Assembly (NCBI RefSeq): GCF_035695185.1
Contig: NZ_DASSES010000214.1
Coordinates: 1-19,228, forward strand
Direction: 5' to 3'
Length of the DNA: 19,228 bases
Origin: Frateuria_A sp035695185
Lineage (GTDB): Bacteria > Pseudomonadota > Gammaproteobacteria > Xanthomonadales > Rhodanobacteraceae
Shown: one piece after another, positions 6,815 to 13,721 of the stretch
Numbering within the stretch: the stretch's first letter is position 1
How the letters are laid out: each line of letters opens with the position of its first letter
Program-made: the position numbers and the translations under genes
The notes under the pieces: generated by a model
What the model was told of the DNA's origin: nothing
The model's database searches: none
The model's input: only the letters and a program-made list of their open reading frames with translations

Positions 6815-7549
6815 TTGAGTCCCGTCAGCGCCATCATGCGCCGTGAACTGCGCAGCTACTTCGTCACCCCGGTGGCCTACGTCTTCCTGGTGATCTTCCT
6901 GGTGCTCGCCGGCCTGCTCACCTTCTACGCGGGTGACTTCTACGAGCGCGGCCTGGCCGACCTGCAGCCTTTCTTCGCGATCCACCCGTGGCTGTACCTG
7001 ATCCTGGCGCCGGCGCTGTCGATGCGCATGTGGGCGGAGGAATCCAAGGCCGGCACCCTGGAGCTGCTGCTCACGCTGCCGGTGACGCTGGTGCAGGCGA
7101 TGCTGGGCAAGTTCCTTGCCGCCTGGCTGTTCCTCGGGCTGGCGCTTGCGTTGACCTGCCCGATCTGGATCACCGTCAACTACCTGGGGCACCCGGACAA
7201 CGGGGTGATCTTCGCCGGCTACCTGGGCAGCTGGCTGATGGCCGGCGCGTTCCTGGCGATCGGCGCCTGCCTGTCCACGCTCACGCGCAGCCAGGTGGTG
7301 GCCTTCATCCTCACCGCGCTGGTGTGCGTGCTGCTGATCCTGGTCGGCCAGCCCCAGGTGCTGGATTTCTTCCAGGGTGCGCTTCCGCGCAAGCTGGTCA
7401 ATGGTGTGGCGCACCTGTCGATGCTGCGGCATTTCGAGGCGATCGCACGGGGCGTGCTCGACCTGCGGGATCTGATGTATTTCATGCTCACCATCCTCGC
7501 CTGGCTCACTGCCGGCGTGCTGGTGCTCGACCTGAAGCGGAACCGCTGA
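6815..7549 (+). CDS. ABC-2 type permease (GldF-like)
   Basis: A 244-residue integral membrane protein, the channel partner of the upstream ATPase. It has six hydrophobic segments typical of ABC-2 permeases, starting MRRELRSYFVTPVAYVFLVIF, then a conserved AEESKAGTLELLLTLPVT coupling-helix region, and ends with a last helix before LDLKRNR. I choose the TTG at 6815 as start: a perfect GGAGG site (6804-6808) lies 6 bases upstream, giving MSPVSAIMRRELRS. The ATG at 6836, seven codons later, has no such site. The gene is followed after one base by the GldG-like gene, so the two are coupled. The heptad-repeat block separates it from the ATPase gene. Confidence 0.88.
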   Translation: MSPVSAIMRRELRSYFVTPVAYVFLVIFLVLAGLLTFYAGDFYERGLADLQPFFAIHPWLYLILAPALSMRMWAEESKAGTLELLLTLPVTLVQAMLGKFLAAWLFLGLALALTCPIWITVNYLGHPDNGVIFAGYLGSWLMAGAFLAIGACLSTLTRSQVVAFILTALVCVLLILVGQPQVLDFFQGALPRKLVNGVAHLSMLRHFEAIARGVLDLRDLMYFMLTILAWLTAGVLVLDLKRNR

Positions 7550-7550
7550 C

Positions 7551-9422
7551 ATGCGCCGCCTGCACATCGGTCGCCGCACCTGGCTGGTCGCCGCACTGGT
7601 GGCGCTGACGCTGGCCTTCGTCGGCATCACCCTGGCCGGCAGCCGCTGGCTGAAGACGGCGCGCATCGACCTGACCGCCGACCACCTCTATACGCTCACG
7701 CCCGGCACGCAGCACATCATCGACGAGCTGCATCGGCCGCTGAAGCTCACGCTGTATTTCTCCGAGCACGCCACCCGCGACCTGCCGCAACTGCGCAGCT
7801 ACGAGCAGCGCGTGCGCGAGATGCTGCAGGAGATGGTCGCCCGCTCGCGCGGCCGGATCCGCCTGGCGGTGATCGATCCGGTGCCCTATTCGGACGACGA
7901 GGCCAGCGCCGAGGGCGGTGGGCTGACGCCGGTCAATGGCGGCAGCAACGGCGAGCGGGTGTTCTTCGGCCTGGTCGGCAACGCCGTGCGCGGCAGGGAG
8001 GGCGAGGGCGAGGAACGCAGTCTGTCGATCCCGTTCTTCGACCCGGCGCGGGAAACCTTCCTCGAGTACGACATCGCCAAGCTGCTCTACGAGCTGGACC
8101 AGTCCAGCAAGCCGCACATCGGGCTGATCAGCTCGTTGCCGCTGAGCGGCAATCCGGCCATCGGCGAGGCGCCCTGGGCGGTGGTGCAGCAGCTCGAGCA
8201 GCTCTTCGAGGTCAGGACGCTCGATGCCGACACGCTCACCCGCGTGGGCGACGACATCCAGGTGTTGCTGGTGGTGCATCCCAAGCGCCTGCCCGAGGCG
8301 GCGGTCTACGCGCTGGACCAGTACGTGCTGCGTGGCGGGCACCTGGTGGTGTTCGTCGACCCGGACGCGGAGCTGGACACCACGCCCTATGTGGACAGCA
8401 ACGGCGTCACCGACGACCACAACTCCGACCTGCCGCGGCTGTTCGCGGCCTGGGGCGTCACCTACGATCCCCACACGGTGGTACTGGACCGCTCGCGCGC
8501 GCTGCAGATCGAACTGGCCGGCACCAACCTCAACCATCCGGCGATGCTCGGCCTGGGTCCGCAGGAGCTCAACCACAACGACGTGGTGACCGCCAGCCTC
8601 CAGCGCATCAACGTCTCCACCGCCGGCAGCTTCGACCTGGCGCCCACCGCGCAGGCGCGGCTGCTGCCGCTGATCCAGAGCAGCGCCGAGGCCGAGAAGG
8701 TGCCTGCCCAGCGCGTGCTGGAGGCGGCCAGCGAGCCGACCTCGCTGCTGCAGGATTACCAGCCGGACAACCAGCACTACGTCATCGCCGCGCGCCTGCG
8801 GGGCACCTTCCACAGTGCCTTCCCGCAACGCAACGGCACGAGCGGCCACCTGGCGCAATCCAGGCCCGACGCCGAGGTGGTGCTGGTCGCCGACACCGAC
8901 ATCCTCAGCGATCGACTGTGGGTGGAGATGCAGAGCTTCCTGGGCCAGCCGATGCTCTCGGCCTTCGCCAACAACGGCGATTTCGTCACCAACCTGGCCG
9001 ACAACCTGAGCGGGTCCTCGGCGCTGCTGTCCATCCGCGGGCGCTCGGCCTCGCAACGGCCGTTCACCCGCGTCCGTGCCCTGCAGGCCGCGGCCGACCA
9101 GAAGTTCCTGGTGAAGAAGCAGGAGCTCGAGCGCGAACTGGCCGAGACGCGGCAACGGCTGGACGAGCTGCAGCCGGCCAAGGGCGGACGCTCGAGCACG
9201 GCCAGTGCGCAGCAGAAGAGCGAGATCGAGCAGTTCCAGCAGCGCCGGCTGGCGATCAACAAGGAACTGCGCGACGTGCAGCACCAGCTCAACGCCGAGA
9301 TCGATGCGCTGGGCTTGCGGCTGAAGGTGATCAACATCGTGCTGGTGCCGGCACTGGTGACCCTGATCGGACTGCTCTACGGCTGGCGGCGCCTGCGCCA
9401 GAGCCGCTCGCGCCCCGTCTAG
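7551..9422 (+). CDS. GldG-family ABC transporter auxiliary protein
   Basis: A 623-residue protein of the GldG / ABC_transp_aux family, found with GldA-GldF-type transporters. It has an N-terminal transmembrane helix (about 12-31), then the typical ARIDLTADHLYTLTPGTQHIIDEL segment, a large periplasmic region (LTLYFSEHA, FDPARETFLEYDIAKLLYEL, PHIGLISSLPLSG, LRGGHLVVFVDPDAELD), a coiled coil rich in Glu, Gln and Arg (about 500-585) and a C-terminal transmembrane helix (about 592-612). In Bacteroidetes the family takes part in gliding; in proteobacteria the role is unsettled and export of an envelope component is a guess. Many related operons I know also encode a DUF4340 protein next; here there is none before ctaG. 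Confidence 0.88.
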   Translation: MRRLHIGRRTWLVAALVALTLAFVGITLAGSRWLKTARIDLTADHLYTLTPGTQHIIDELHRPLKLTLYFSEHATRDLPQLRSYEQRVREMLQEMVARSRGRIRLAVIDPVPYSDDEASAEGGGLTPVNGGSNGERVFFGLVGNAVRGREGEGEERSLSIPFFDPARETFLEYDIAKLLYELDQSSKPHIGLISSLPLSGNPAIGEAPWAVVQQLEQLFEVRTLDADTLTRVGDDIQVLLVVHPKRLPEAAVYALDQYVLRGGHLVVFVDPDAELDTTPYVDSNGVTDDHNSDLPRLFAAWGVTYDPHTVVLDRSRALQIELAGTNLNHPAMLGLGPQELNHNDVVTASLQRINVSTAGSFDLAPTAQARLLPLIQSSAEAEKVPAQRVLEAASEPTSLLQDYQPDNQHYVIAARLRGTFHSAFPQRNGTSGHLAQSRPDAEVVLVADTDILSDRLWVEMQSFLGQPMLSAFANNGDFVTNLADNLSGSSALLSIRGRSASQRPFTRVRALQAAADQKFLVKKQELERELAETRQRLDELQPAKGGRSSTASAQQKSEIEQFQQRRLAINKELRDVQHQLNAEIDALGLRLKVINIVLVPALVTLIGLLYGWRRLRQSRSRPV

Positions 9423-9456
9423 CCACCGCCGGAGCACCTTCGGGGGCACCGGCTGC

Positions 9457-9480
9457 CTCCCGCGCCCATCGAGGCGGGAG
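9457..9480 (+). terminator. Weak hairpin after the ABC operon
   Basis: CTCCCGC (9457-9463) pairs with GCGGGAG (9474-9480) across a 10-base loop. It sits 35 bases after the GldG-like stop, but no T-run follows, so termination here is uncertain. A further small inverted repeat (GCGGCA / TGCCGC) lies near 9540-9553. Confidence 0.3.
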
Positions 9481-9600
9481 CGCATCACGGCGAGGGTCCG
9501 GCGTGGCTGCAACTCCCTCCTGGCCGTACGCCGCCGAGGCGGCAATCTGCCGCAAGCGCCCCGGCGCCGCGCCGCGGGGTCTATCCTTGCAGGCTGGTGG

Positions 9601-10473
9601 ATGTGCGGGCCGGTGATGGCGCTGTTGCTGAAATGGATCGTGCCGTGGGAGTTCTCGTGGGTGTTCCTCGCGAGCTTCCTGCTGGCCGGGGTGCTGTACT
9701 GGCGTGGTGCGCGCGCAATCGGCGTGAGCCTCGGGCGGCGCCTGGCGTTCTGGAGCGGCATGGCGATCATCTACCTGTCGCTGCACACCTACCTGGACTA
9801 CTACGCGGAGCACGAGTTCTTCATGCACCGCATCCAGCAGGTGCTGCTGCACCACCTGGCACCGCTGCTGGTCGTGGCGTCCTATCCGGGGGCGGTGCTG
9901 CGGGCGGGCCTGCCGCTGAGGTGGCGCGCACGGGTGCTGCGGCCGGCACGGCAGTCGAGGGTGTGGCGGGCGGTGAGCGCGGTGCTGTTCAATCCGGCGC
10001 TGGCGACGTTCCTGTTCATCGCCTTCATCCTGGTCTGGCTGATTCCCGCGATGCAGACGCTGGCCATGCTGGACTGGCGCATCTACCGCTTCATGAACTG
10101 GACGATGCTCGCCAGCGGTTTCATCTACTGGGCGCTGGTGCTGGACCATCGCCCGCGCCCGCCGGGCCGGATGATCCCTGGCGTTCGCGTGCTGTCACCG
10201 GCGATCACGATGACCCCGCAGATCCTGGCTGGCGCCATCGTCACATTCTCCAAGACCGATCTCTACCCGATCTTCGAGATCTGCGGTCGCGCGTTCACGT
10301 TCAACGTGCTGACCGGGCAGCTGGTCGGCGGCGTGATCACCTGGGTCCCGGCGGCGATGATCGAGTCGATCGGGGGCCTGCTGGCGCTGCGTCAATGGCT
10401 GGCGTTGTCGCGGCGCGGCCGGATCCGGCGTGACCACCGGCTGCAACAGCGCCCGCTGGTCCACCACACCTAG
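9601..10473 (+). CDS. ctaG: Cytochrome c oxidase assembly protein, CtaG (Caa3 type)
   Basis: A 290-residue polytopic inner-membrane protein with about seven hydrophobic segments, matching the Caa3_CtaG family needed for assembly of the copper centre of haem-copper oxidases. Recognisable features are the WIVPWEFS N-terminus, LHTYLDYYAEHEFFMHRIQQ, the His-rich VLLHHLAPLL, the FNPALATFLF helix, and the TDLYPIFEICGR loop. ATG 9601 has an AGG-containing stretch upstream; ATG 9616, five codons later (MALLLKWIVPW), is an equally possible start. The gene converges with sco-PCuAC on the other strand, which serve the same copper-delivery process. The 61-base gap between the two stops is GC-rich, with several short self-complementary stretches. 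Confidence 0.85.
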   Translation: MCGPVMALLLKWIVPWEFSWVFLASFLLAGVLYWRGARAIGVSLGRRLAFWSGMAIIYLSLHTYLDYYAEHEFFMHRIQQVLLHHLAPLLVVASYPGAVLRAGLPLRWRARVLRPARQSRVWRAVSAVLFNPALATFLFIAFILVWLIPAMQTLAMLDWRIYRFMNWTMLASGFIYWALVLDHRPRPPGRMIPGVRVLSPAITMTPQILAGAIVTFSKTDLYPIFEICGRAFTFNVLTGQLVGGVITWVPAAMIESIGGLLALRQWLALSRRGRIRRDHRLQQRPLVHHT

Positions 10474-10534
10474 GCGCGGCGGCCCAGCGGCCGTCGGCCT
10501 TGCAGCCGGCGGGCCCCTGCGGCCGCGGAACCGG

Positions 10535-10975
10535 TTACAGCGCGTTGGCGGGCCTGGCGAGGAAGTCGGCAGCCAGCGCACTGCCGTCGGCGAAGTGCAG
10601 CGTGACCCGTACCTTTTGACCCGGCTGCACCGCCCGGGTCGCGCCCGTCAGCATGAGGTGATAGCCGCCCGGCGCCAGCGCCACCTGCCCGTGTGCGGGC
10701 ACGGTCAGGCGATCGACCATGCGCATGCGGCCCATGCCGGTGTCGGTGGAGCTTTCGTGCAGCATCACGCTGCCGTAGGCCACGCTGCTGGCGCCGTCGA
10801 GCACGGCCGGCTGGTCGCCCTCGTTGCGCAGGGTCACGTAGCCGCCGGCCGGCAGGCCGGCGGGCATCACGCGGATCCAGGCGGCGCTCGCATGCACGTG
10901 GTCGGCCTGGCCGGCGTGGACGGCGCCGGCACCGAGCAGGCCGGCAAGCAACAGGGGCAGGGAGCGCAGGGTCAT
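10535..10975 (-). CDS. Periplasmic copper chaperone PCu(A)C
   Basis: A 146-residue secreted protein that carries Cu(I) in the periplasm and hands it to Sco or to the CuA site of cytochrome oxidase. A signal peptide (MTLRSLPLLLAGLLGAGAVHA, cleavage likely after Ala21) is followed by a cupredoxin-like domain. The family copper motif H-x10-M-x21-H-x-M is exactly present as His73, Met84, His106 and Met108, with extra Met residues at 71, 81 and 86. The start ATG overlaps the stop of the upstream sco gene by 4 bases (ATGA), so the pair is translationally coupled. It converges with ctaG. Confidence 0.93.
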   Translation of the reverse strand: MTLRSLPLLLAGLLGAGAVHAGQADHVHASAAWIRVMPAGLPAGGYVTLRNEGDQPAVLDGASSVAYGSVMLHESSTDTGMGRMRMVDRLTVPAHGQVALAPGGYHLMLTGATRAVQPGQKVRVTLHFADGSALAADFLARPANAL

Positions 10976-11574
10976 TTTCCGGTTTCCAGCAGCAGGTAGA
11001 GATCGTGCACGAGGTCGTCCTGCGAAGCGGCGGGCGTGGCGAGCAGGCGCGCCTGGCCCTGGCGGTCGAAGAAGTAGATGCCCGAGCTGTGGCTGACCTC
11101 GTACTGGCCGTTCGCATCGGACGGCTCGCGCGTGAACGCCGAGCGATAGCGCTTGCTCAGCGCCTCCAGCGCGCGGGGCGTGCCGGTCAGCCCGACCGCC
11201 CGCTTGTCGAAGGCATTGACGTAGGCATGCATGACCGCCGGCGTGTCGCGCGCCGGGTCGACGCTGACGAACAGGATGCGCGCCCCGTCCGCCTTGGGCC
11301 CCACCCGCTGCAGCACGGCGTGCAGGTGCGCCAGTGTGAGCGGACAGACGTCCGGGCAGTGGGTGTAGCCGAAGTACAGCAGCACCACCTTGCCGCGGTA
11401 ATCGTCCCCCGTCACCGGCTTGCCGGTGTCGTCGGTGAGCTGGAAGGCGAGGTCGGGCATGTGCCCGCTGATGTCGGTCAGCCGCCAGGGCTGGGCATCC
11501 TCGCGGTGGCAGGCGGCCAGCAGCAGAACGAGGCCCAGGAGCAGGACGAGGCGGGCCAGGTGCGATGGCTTCAT
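10972..11574 (-). CDS. Sco1/SenC-family copper metallochaperone lipoprotein
   Basis: A 200-residue thioredoxin-fold protein that reduces and metallates the CuA site of cytochrome c oxidase. It has a lipoprotein signal (LVLLLAAC, lipid Cys22), so it is anchored in the inner membrane facing the periplasm. Copper ligands are intact: Cys73 and Cys77 in CPDVC, and His162 in EVSHSSGIYFF. Other hallmarks are KVVLLYFGYTHCPD and FVSVDPARDTP. I chose ATG 11574 because it gives a normal lipoprotein signal, but no clear ribosome site precedes it. ATG 11595 (seven residues longer) lies 6 bases after a TATGCT box and could be a leaderless start. The PCuAC gene follows with a 4-base overlap. Confidence 0.92.
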   Translation of the reverse strand: MKPSHLARLVLLLGLVLLLAACHREDAQPWRLTDISGHMPDLAFQLTDDTGKPVTGDDYRGKVVLLYFGYTHCPDVCPLTLAHLHAVLQRVGPKADGARILFVSVDPARDTPAVMHAYVNAFDKRAVGLTGTPRALEALSKRYRSAFTREPSDANGQYEVSHSSGIYFFDRQGQARLLATPAASQDDLVHDLYLLLETGK

Positions 11575-11584
11575 GCAAGAATCA

Positions 11585-11600
11585 GGGCGATGCATCGCCC
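11585..11600. promoter_or_regulatory. Perfect 16-bp palindrome upstream of sco
   Basis: GGGCGATGCATCGCCC is fully self-complementary. It lies 10 bases upstream of the chosen sco start and includes the alternative ATG at 11595. A possible -10 box (TATGCT on the minus strand, 11607-11602) stands just upstream, so the palindrome would cover the transcription start. That suits a dimeric repressor site, but the regulator is unknown. Confidence 0.35.
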
Positions 11601-11645
11601 CAGCATACGCCACGCGACGGTGCGGGCGCCCGCTACGAGGAGCTT

Positions 11646-12041
11646 ATGCGACAACCTGTCCCCGCCATGACGCGCGCGATGCCCTGGCTGGTCGGCACGG
11701 CCGGCGCCAGCGCGGTGCTGCTGGGTGCGTTCGGTGCGCACGCGCTGCGCGGCGTGCTCGATGCCGGCGGCCGTGAACTGTGGCATACCGCTTCGCAGTA
11801 CCACTTCTGGCATGCGCTGGCCCTGGCGCTCGCCTGCCTGGCCCCGCCGACCCGGGCCAGGCGCTGCGCCCTGGGGGCGTTCGCCTGCGGCCTCGTGCTG
11901 TTCTGCGGCAGCCTCTATGCGCTGGCCCTGGGCGCACCGCGCTGGTGCGGTGCGATCACGCCGCTGGGCGGACTCGCCTTCATCGTCGGCTGGATCGCAC
12001 TCGGGCTGGCCTTTCATCGCACGGACAAGGTCGCGTCATAG
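11646..12041 (+). CDS. DUF423 family small inner-membrane protein
   Basis: A 131-residue protein with about four transmembrane helices, of the DUF423 (YgdD-like) family. Typical parts are ASAVLLGAFGAHALRG, the WHTASQYHFWHALALAL segment with its conserved His residues, a middle helix with FCGSLYALAL, and ITPLGGLAFIVGWIALGLAF at the end. The function of this widespread family is unknown. ATG 11646 follows GAGGAG by only 3 bases; ATG 11667 (seven codons later) is an alternative. The gene is divergent from sco, with 71 bases between the starts. Confidence 0.85.
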   Translation: MRQPVPAMTRAMPWLVGTAGASAVLLGAFGAHALRGVLDAGGRELWHTASQYHFWHALALALACLAPPTRARRCALGAFACGLVLFCGSLYALALGAPRWCGAITPLGGLAFIVGWIALGLAFHRTDKVAS

Positions 12042-12072
12042 CCCGGTCATGCCCCGTCGCGATGCTGTGGGC

Positions 12073-12453
12073 ATGCACCGATATCCGCTCCTGAAGCAAT
12101 CGCTGCGCCGGCTCGACGGACGGGCCGGGTTCGCCGCCACGTTCCTGGCGGCGGCGACGCTGACCGGCGCCTTCATGCCGCCGTCGCCTGCGCGGCCGTC
12201 CAGGCAACTGGTGCGCTGGACGGCCGATGGCCATGACTGGCTGCTGGTGGCCGACCGCCAGCGCGACCGCATCCAGGCCTACGACGCGCGTGACGGCCGC
12301 CCGCTGGGCACGCTGGACCGGCGTTCCGGCCTTGCCGACGTCGACCGCCTGGTGCTCGAGGGGCGCTGGCTGGTCGTGCTGGGTAACGATGGGCCGGAGG
12401 TCGTGCGGCTGCCGGGATTGCGACCGCAGCCACTGGCCAAGGCCGGGCCCTGA
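12073..12453 (+). CDS. Small hypothetical protein, possibly exported
   Basis: I do not recognise this 126-residue product. The N-terminal part is basic (KQSLRRLDGR), followed by a hydrophobic, Ala-rich stretch (FAATFLAAATLTGAF), consistent with a signal anchor or signal peptide. Then come short strand-like repeats with a WTADGHDWLLVADRQRDRIQAYDARDG pattern that recalls one or two blades of a beta-propeller. It starts just after the DUF423 gene on the same strand, and a large hairpin lies 25 bases past its stop. Ribosome sites are weak: ATG 12073 follows GTGGGC, and ATG 12049, eight codons earlier in frame, is also possible. Codon use with G/C at third positions supports coding. Confidence 0.5.
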   Translation: MHRYPLLKQSLRRLDGRAGFAATFLAAATLTGAFMPPSPARPSRQLVRWTADGHDWLLVADRQRDRIQAYDARDGRPLGTLDRRSGLADVDRLVLEGRWLVVLGNDGPEVVRLPGLRPQPLAKAGP

Positions 12454-12477
12454 GGCGGTTGCCCGGAAGGGGGCATC

Positions 12478-12524
12478 GCAGGAGCGCAGCCGTGCGCCAC
12501 GGTCGGGCACGGCTGCGCTCCTGC
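12478..12524. repeat. 17-bp REP-like palindrome between convergent genes
   Basis: GCAGGAGCGCAGCCGTG (12478-12494) is exactly complementary to CACGGCTGCGCTCCTGC (12508-12524), with a 13-base loop. The AGGAGCGC...GCGCTCCT end matches a palindrome type that recurs between genes in xanthomonads and pseudomonads. It lies 4 bases from the RHH stop and 24 bases from the hypothetical-protein stop, so it may protect or end both transcripts; there is no T-run. Confidence 0.75.
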
Positions 12525-12528
12525 GCGT

Positions 12529-12732
12529 TCAGCGCCCGCCCGGGTCGGGCTCGTCGTCGGCCACCGGCCTGGTCGTGCCAGCCTTCAACCGGCCGGATTT
12601 GCGCAGGGACTCGCGCAACACGTACTCGATCTGTGCGTTGACGCTGCGCAACTCGTCGTCGGCCCAGCGCTGCATGGCTTCGAGCACGCTCGCGCTGATC
12701 CGCAGCGGATAGGCCTTCTTTTCCGCAGGCAT
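12529..12732 (-). CDS. Arc-like ribbon-helix-helix DNA-binding protein
   Basis: A 67-residue protein matching the Arc/MetJ ribbon-helix-helix fold: a beta-strand KAYPLRIS (6-13), helix A (SASVLEAMQRWADDE), a turn, and helix B (VNAQIEYVLRESLRKSGR). Such proteins dimerise and insert the strand pair into the major groove, usually repressing their own operon. A disordered acidic tail (VADDEPDPGG) follows. The ATG at 12732 lies 4 bases after the stop of a 25-residue membrane peptide gene, which suggests translational coupling, as its own ribosome site is weak. An upstream in-frame ATG (12774) would add 14 Pro/Ala-rich residues lying inside the micro-gene and is less likely. It is the last gene of the SPFH operon and a candidate autorepressor. 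Confidence 0.8.
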   Translation of the reverse strand: MPAEKKAYPLRISASVLEAMQRWADDELRSVNAQIEYVLRESLRKSGRLKAGTTRPVADDEPDPGGR

Positions 12733-12736
12733 GGTC

Positions 12737-12814
12737 TCAGCCGCGCTTGCGGCGCGAGGCGGCGGCCACGGCAACGATCAATATCACCACGATGGCGGGA
12801 ATGGCGTAGCCCAT
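12737..12814 (-). CDS. 25-residue single-helix membrane peptide
   Basis: A micro-gene of 26 codons giving MGYAIPAIVVILIVAVAAAS followed by RRKRG. It is a single hydrophobic helix (about residues 4-20) with a strongly basic end, so it should sit in the inner membrane with the C-terminus in the cytoplasm. A strong ribosome site (AGGGAGAG, 5 bases from the ATG) supports translation. The site overlaps the SPFH stop codon region, and the next gene starts 4 bases after this stop, so the three genes are tightly linked. I do not recognise a family. A role as a partner of the SPFH membrane complex is inference from position. Confidence 0.7.
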   Translation of the reverse strand: MGYAIPAIVVILIVAVAAASRRKRG

Positions 12815-12825
12815 CGCAACTCTCC

Positions 12826-13692
12826 CTAACCGTACAGCGTGCCGGTGTTGACCACCGCCTGGGTGCCGCGCTCGCCGCACAGCACCACCAGCAGGTTACT
12901 GACCATGGCGGCCTTGCGCTCTTCGTCCAGTTCCACCACGCCACGGCGGCTGAGCTGGTCCAGCGCCATCTCGACCATGCTCACCGCGCCCTCGACGATA
13001 CGGGTGCGCGCGGCGATGATCGCGCCGGCCTGCTGGCGCTGGAGCATCGCCTGGGCGATCTCCTGTGCGTAGGCCAGATGGCTGATGCGCGCCTCGATCA
13101 CCTGAACGCCGGCCTGCTCCAGCCGCGCCTGGATCTCGTCGCGCAGGTGGTTGTTGATCACCTCGCCGTGGCTGCGCAGGGAGGGCTGGCCGTCCTCATG
13201 CGCATCGTAGGGGTAGCTCTGCGCCATCTGGCGCAGCGCCGACTCGCTCTGGATGTGCACGAAGTTCTCGTAGTCCTCGACCCGGAACACCGCTTCGGCC
13301 GTGTCCACAACCTGCCACACGATCACCGCGGCGATCTCGATCGGGTTGCCGTCGTTGTCGTTGACCTTCAGCCGCCCGCTCTCGAAGTTGCGCACCCGCA
13401 GGGAGACGCGGCGCTTGCTGTAGAACGGATTGGTCCAGCGCAGGCCTTCCTCGCGCACGCTGCCGGCATAGCGGCCGAACAGCTGCATCACCTGCGCCTC
13501 GTTGGGAGCGACCTGGAAGAAGCCCTTGAGCAGGAAGCCAGTCAGTACCAGCAGGAGGATGCCGGGCACCACGTGCGGCGCCGGCTGCGCGCCGTCGGCA
13601 CTGGCCACCAGCAGCACGCCGATGGCCGCCAGCACCAGGCAGACGCCGATGAAAGGAATCCCGGCGATCGAAAAACCCTTGCGTTCGTTCAT
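12826..13692 (-). CDS. SPFH/Band 7 (stomatin-prohibitin) membrane protein
   Basis: A 288-residue protein with two N-terminal hydrophobic segments (about 8-30 and 42-57), followed by an SPFH domain: FFQVAPNEAQVMQLFGRYAGS, GLRWTNPFYSKRRVSLRVRNFES, LKVNDNDGNPIEIAAVIVWQVVD, then a helical region (NNHLRDEIQARLEQAGVQVIEARISHL, QAMLQRQQAGAIIAARTRIVEGA). It ends in an ELDEERKAAMVSNLLVVL helix. SPFH proteins form large oligomeric rings in the membrane and often organise or protect other membrane proteins; the client here is unknown. ATG 13692 has a strong AAGGAGAGAG site. It heads an operon with the 25-residue peptide and the RHH protein and is divergent from purT. Confidence 0.9.
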   Translation of the reverse strand: MNERKGFSIAGIPFIGVCLVLAAIGVLLVASADGAQPAPHVVPGILLLVLTGFLLKGFFQVAPNEAQVMQLFGRYAGSVREEGLRWTNPFYSKRRVSLRVRNFESGRLKVNDNDGNPIEIAAVIVWQVVDTAEAVFRVEDYENFVHIQSESALRQMAQSYPYDAHEDGQPSLRSHGEVINNHLRDEIQARLEQAGVQVIEARISHLAYAQEIAQAMLQRQQAGAIIAARTRIVEGAVSMVEMALDQLSRRGVVELDEERKAAMVSNLLVVLCGERGTQAVVNTGTLYG

Positions 13693-13721
13693 GTCGCTCT
13701 CTCCTTGGATGCCAAGAAGTA

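Noticed and set aside
9457..9553. Riboswitch or leader upstream of ctaG
   Set aside because: A few short hairpins exist, but no conserved riboswitch core was recognised.
7506..9770. A 754-codon antisense open frame over the GldG-like gene
   Set aside because: Composition is rich in Arg, His, Gln and Ala with no family motif; the plus-strand frame encodes a clear GldG-like protein.
12529..12814. Toxin-antitoxin pair made of the 25-residue hydrophobic peptide and the RHH protein
   Set aside because: A hydrophobic micro-peptide next to an RHH protein recalls type I or II modules, but the pair is embedded behind an SPFH gene in one operon. Antitoxins of the RHH type normally pair with a globular toxin, and no antisense RNA promoter was seen. 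Kept only as a remote alternative.
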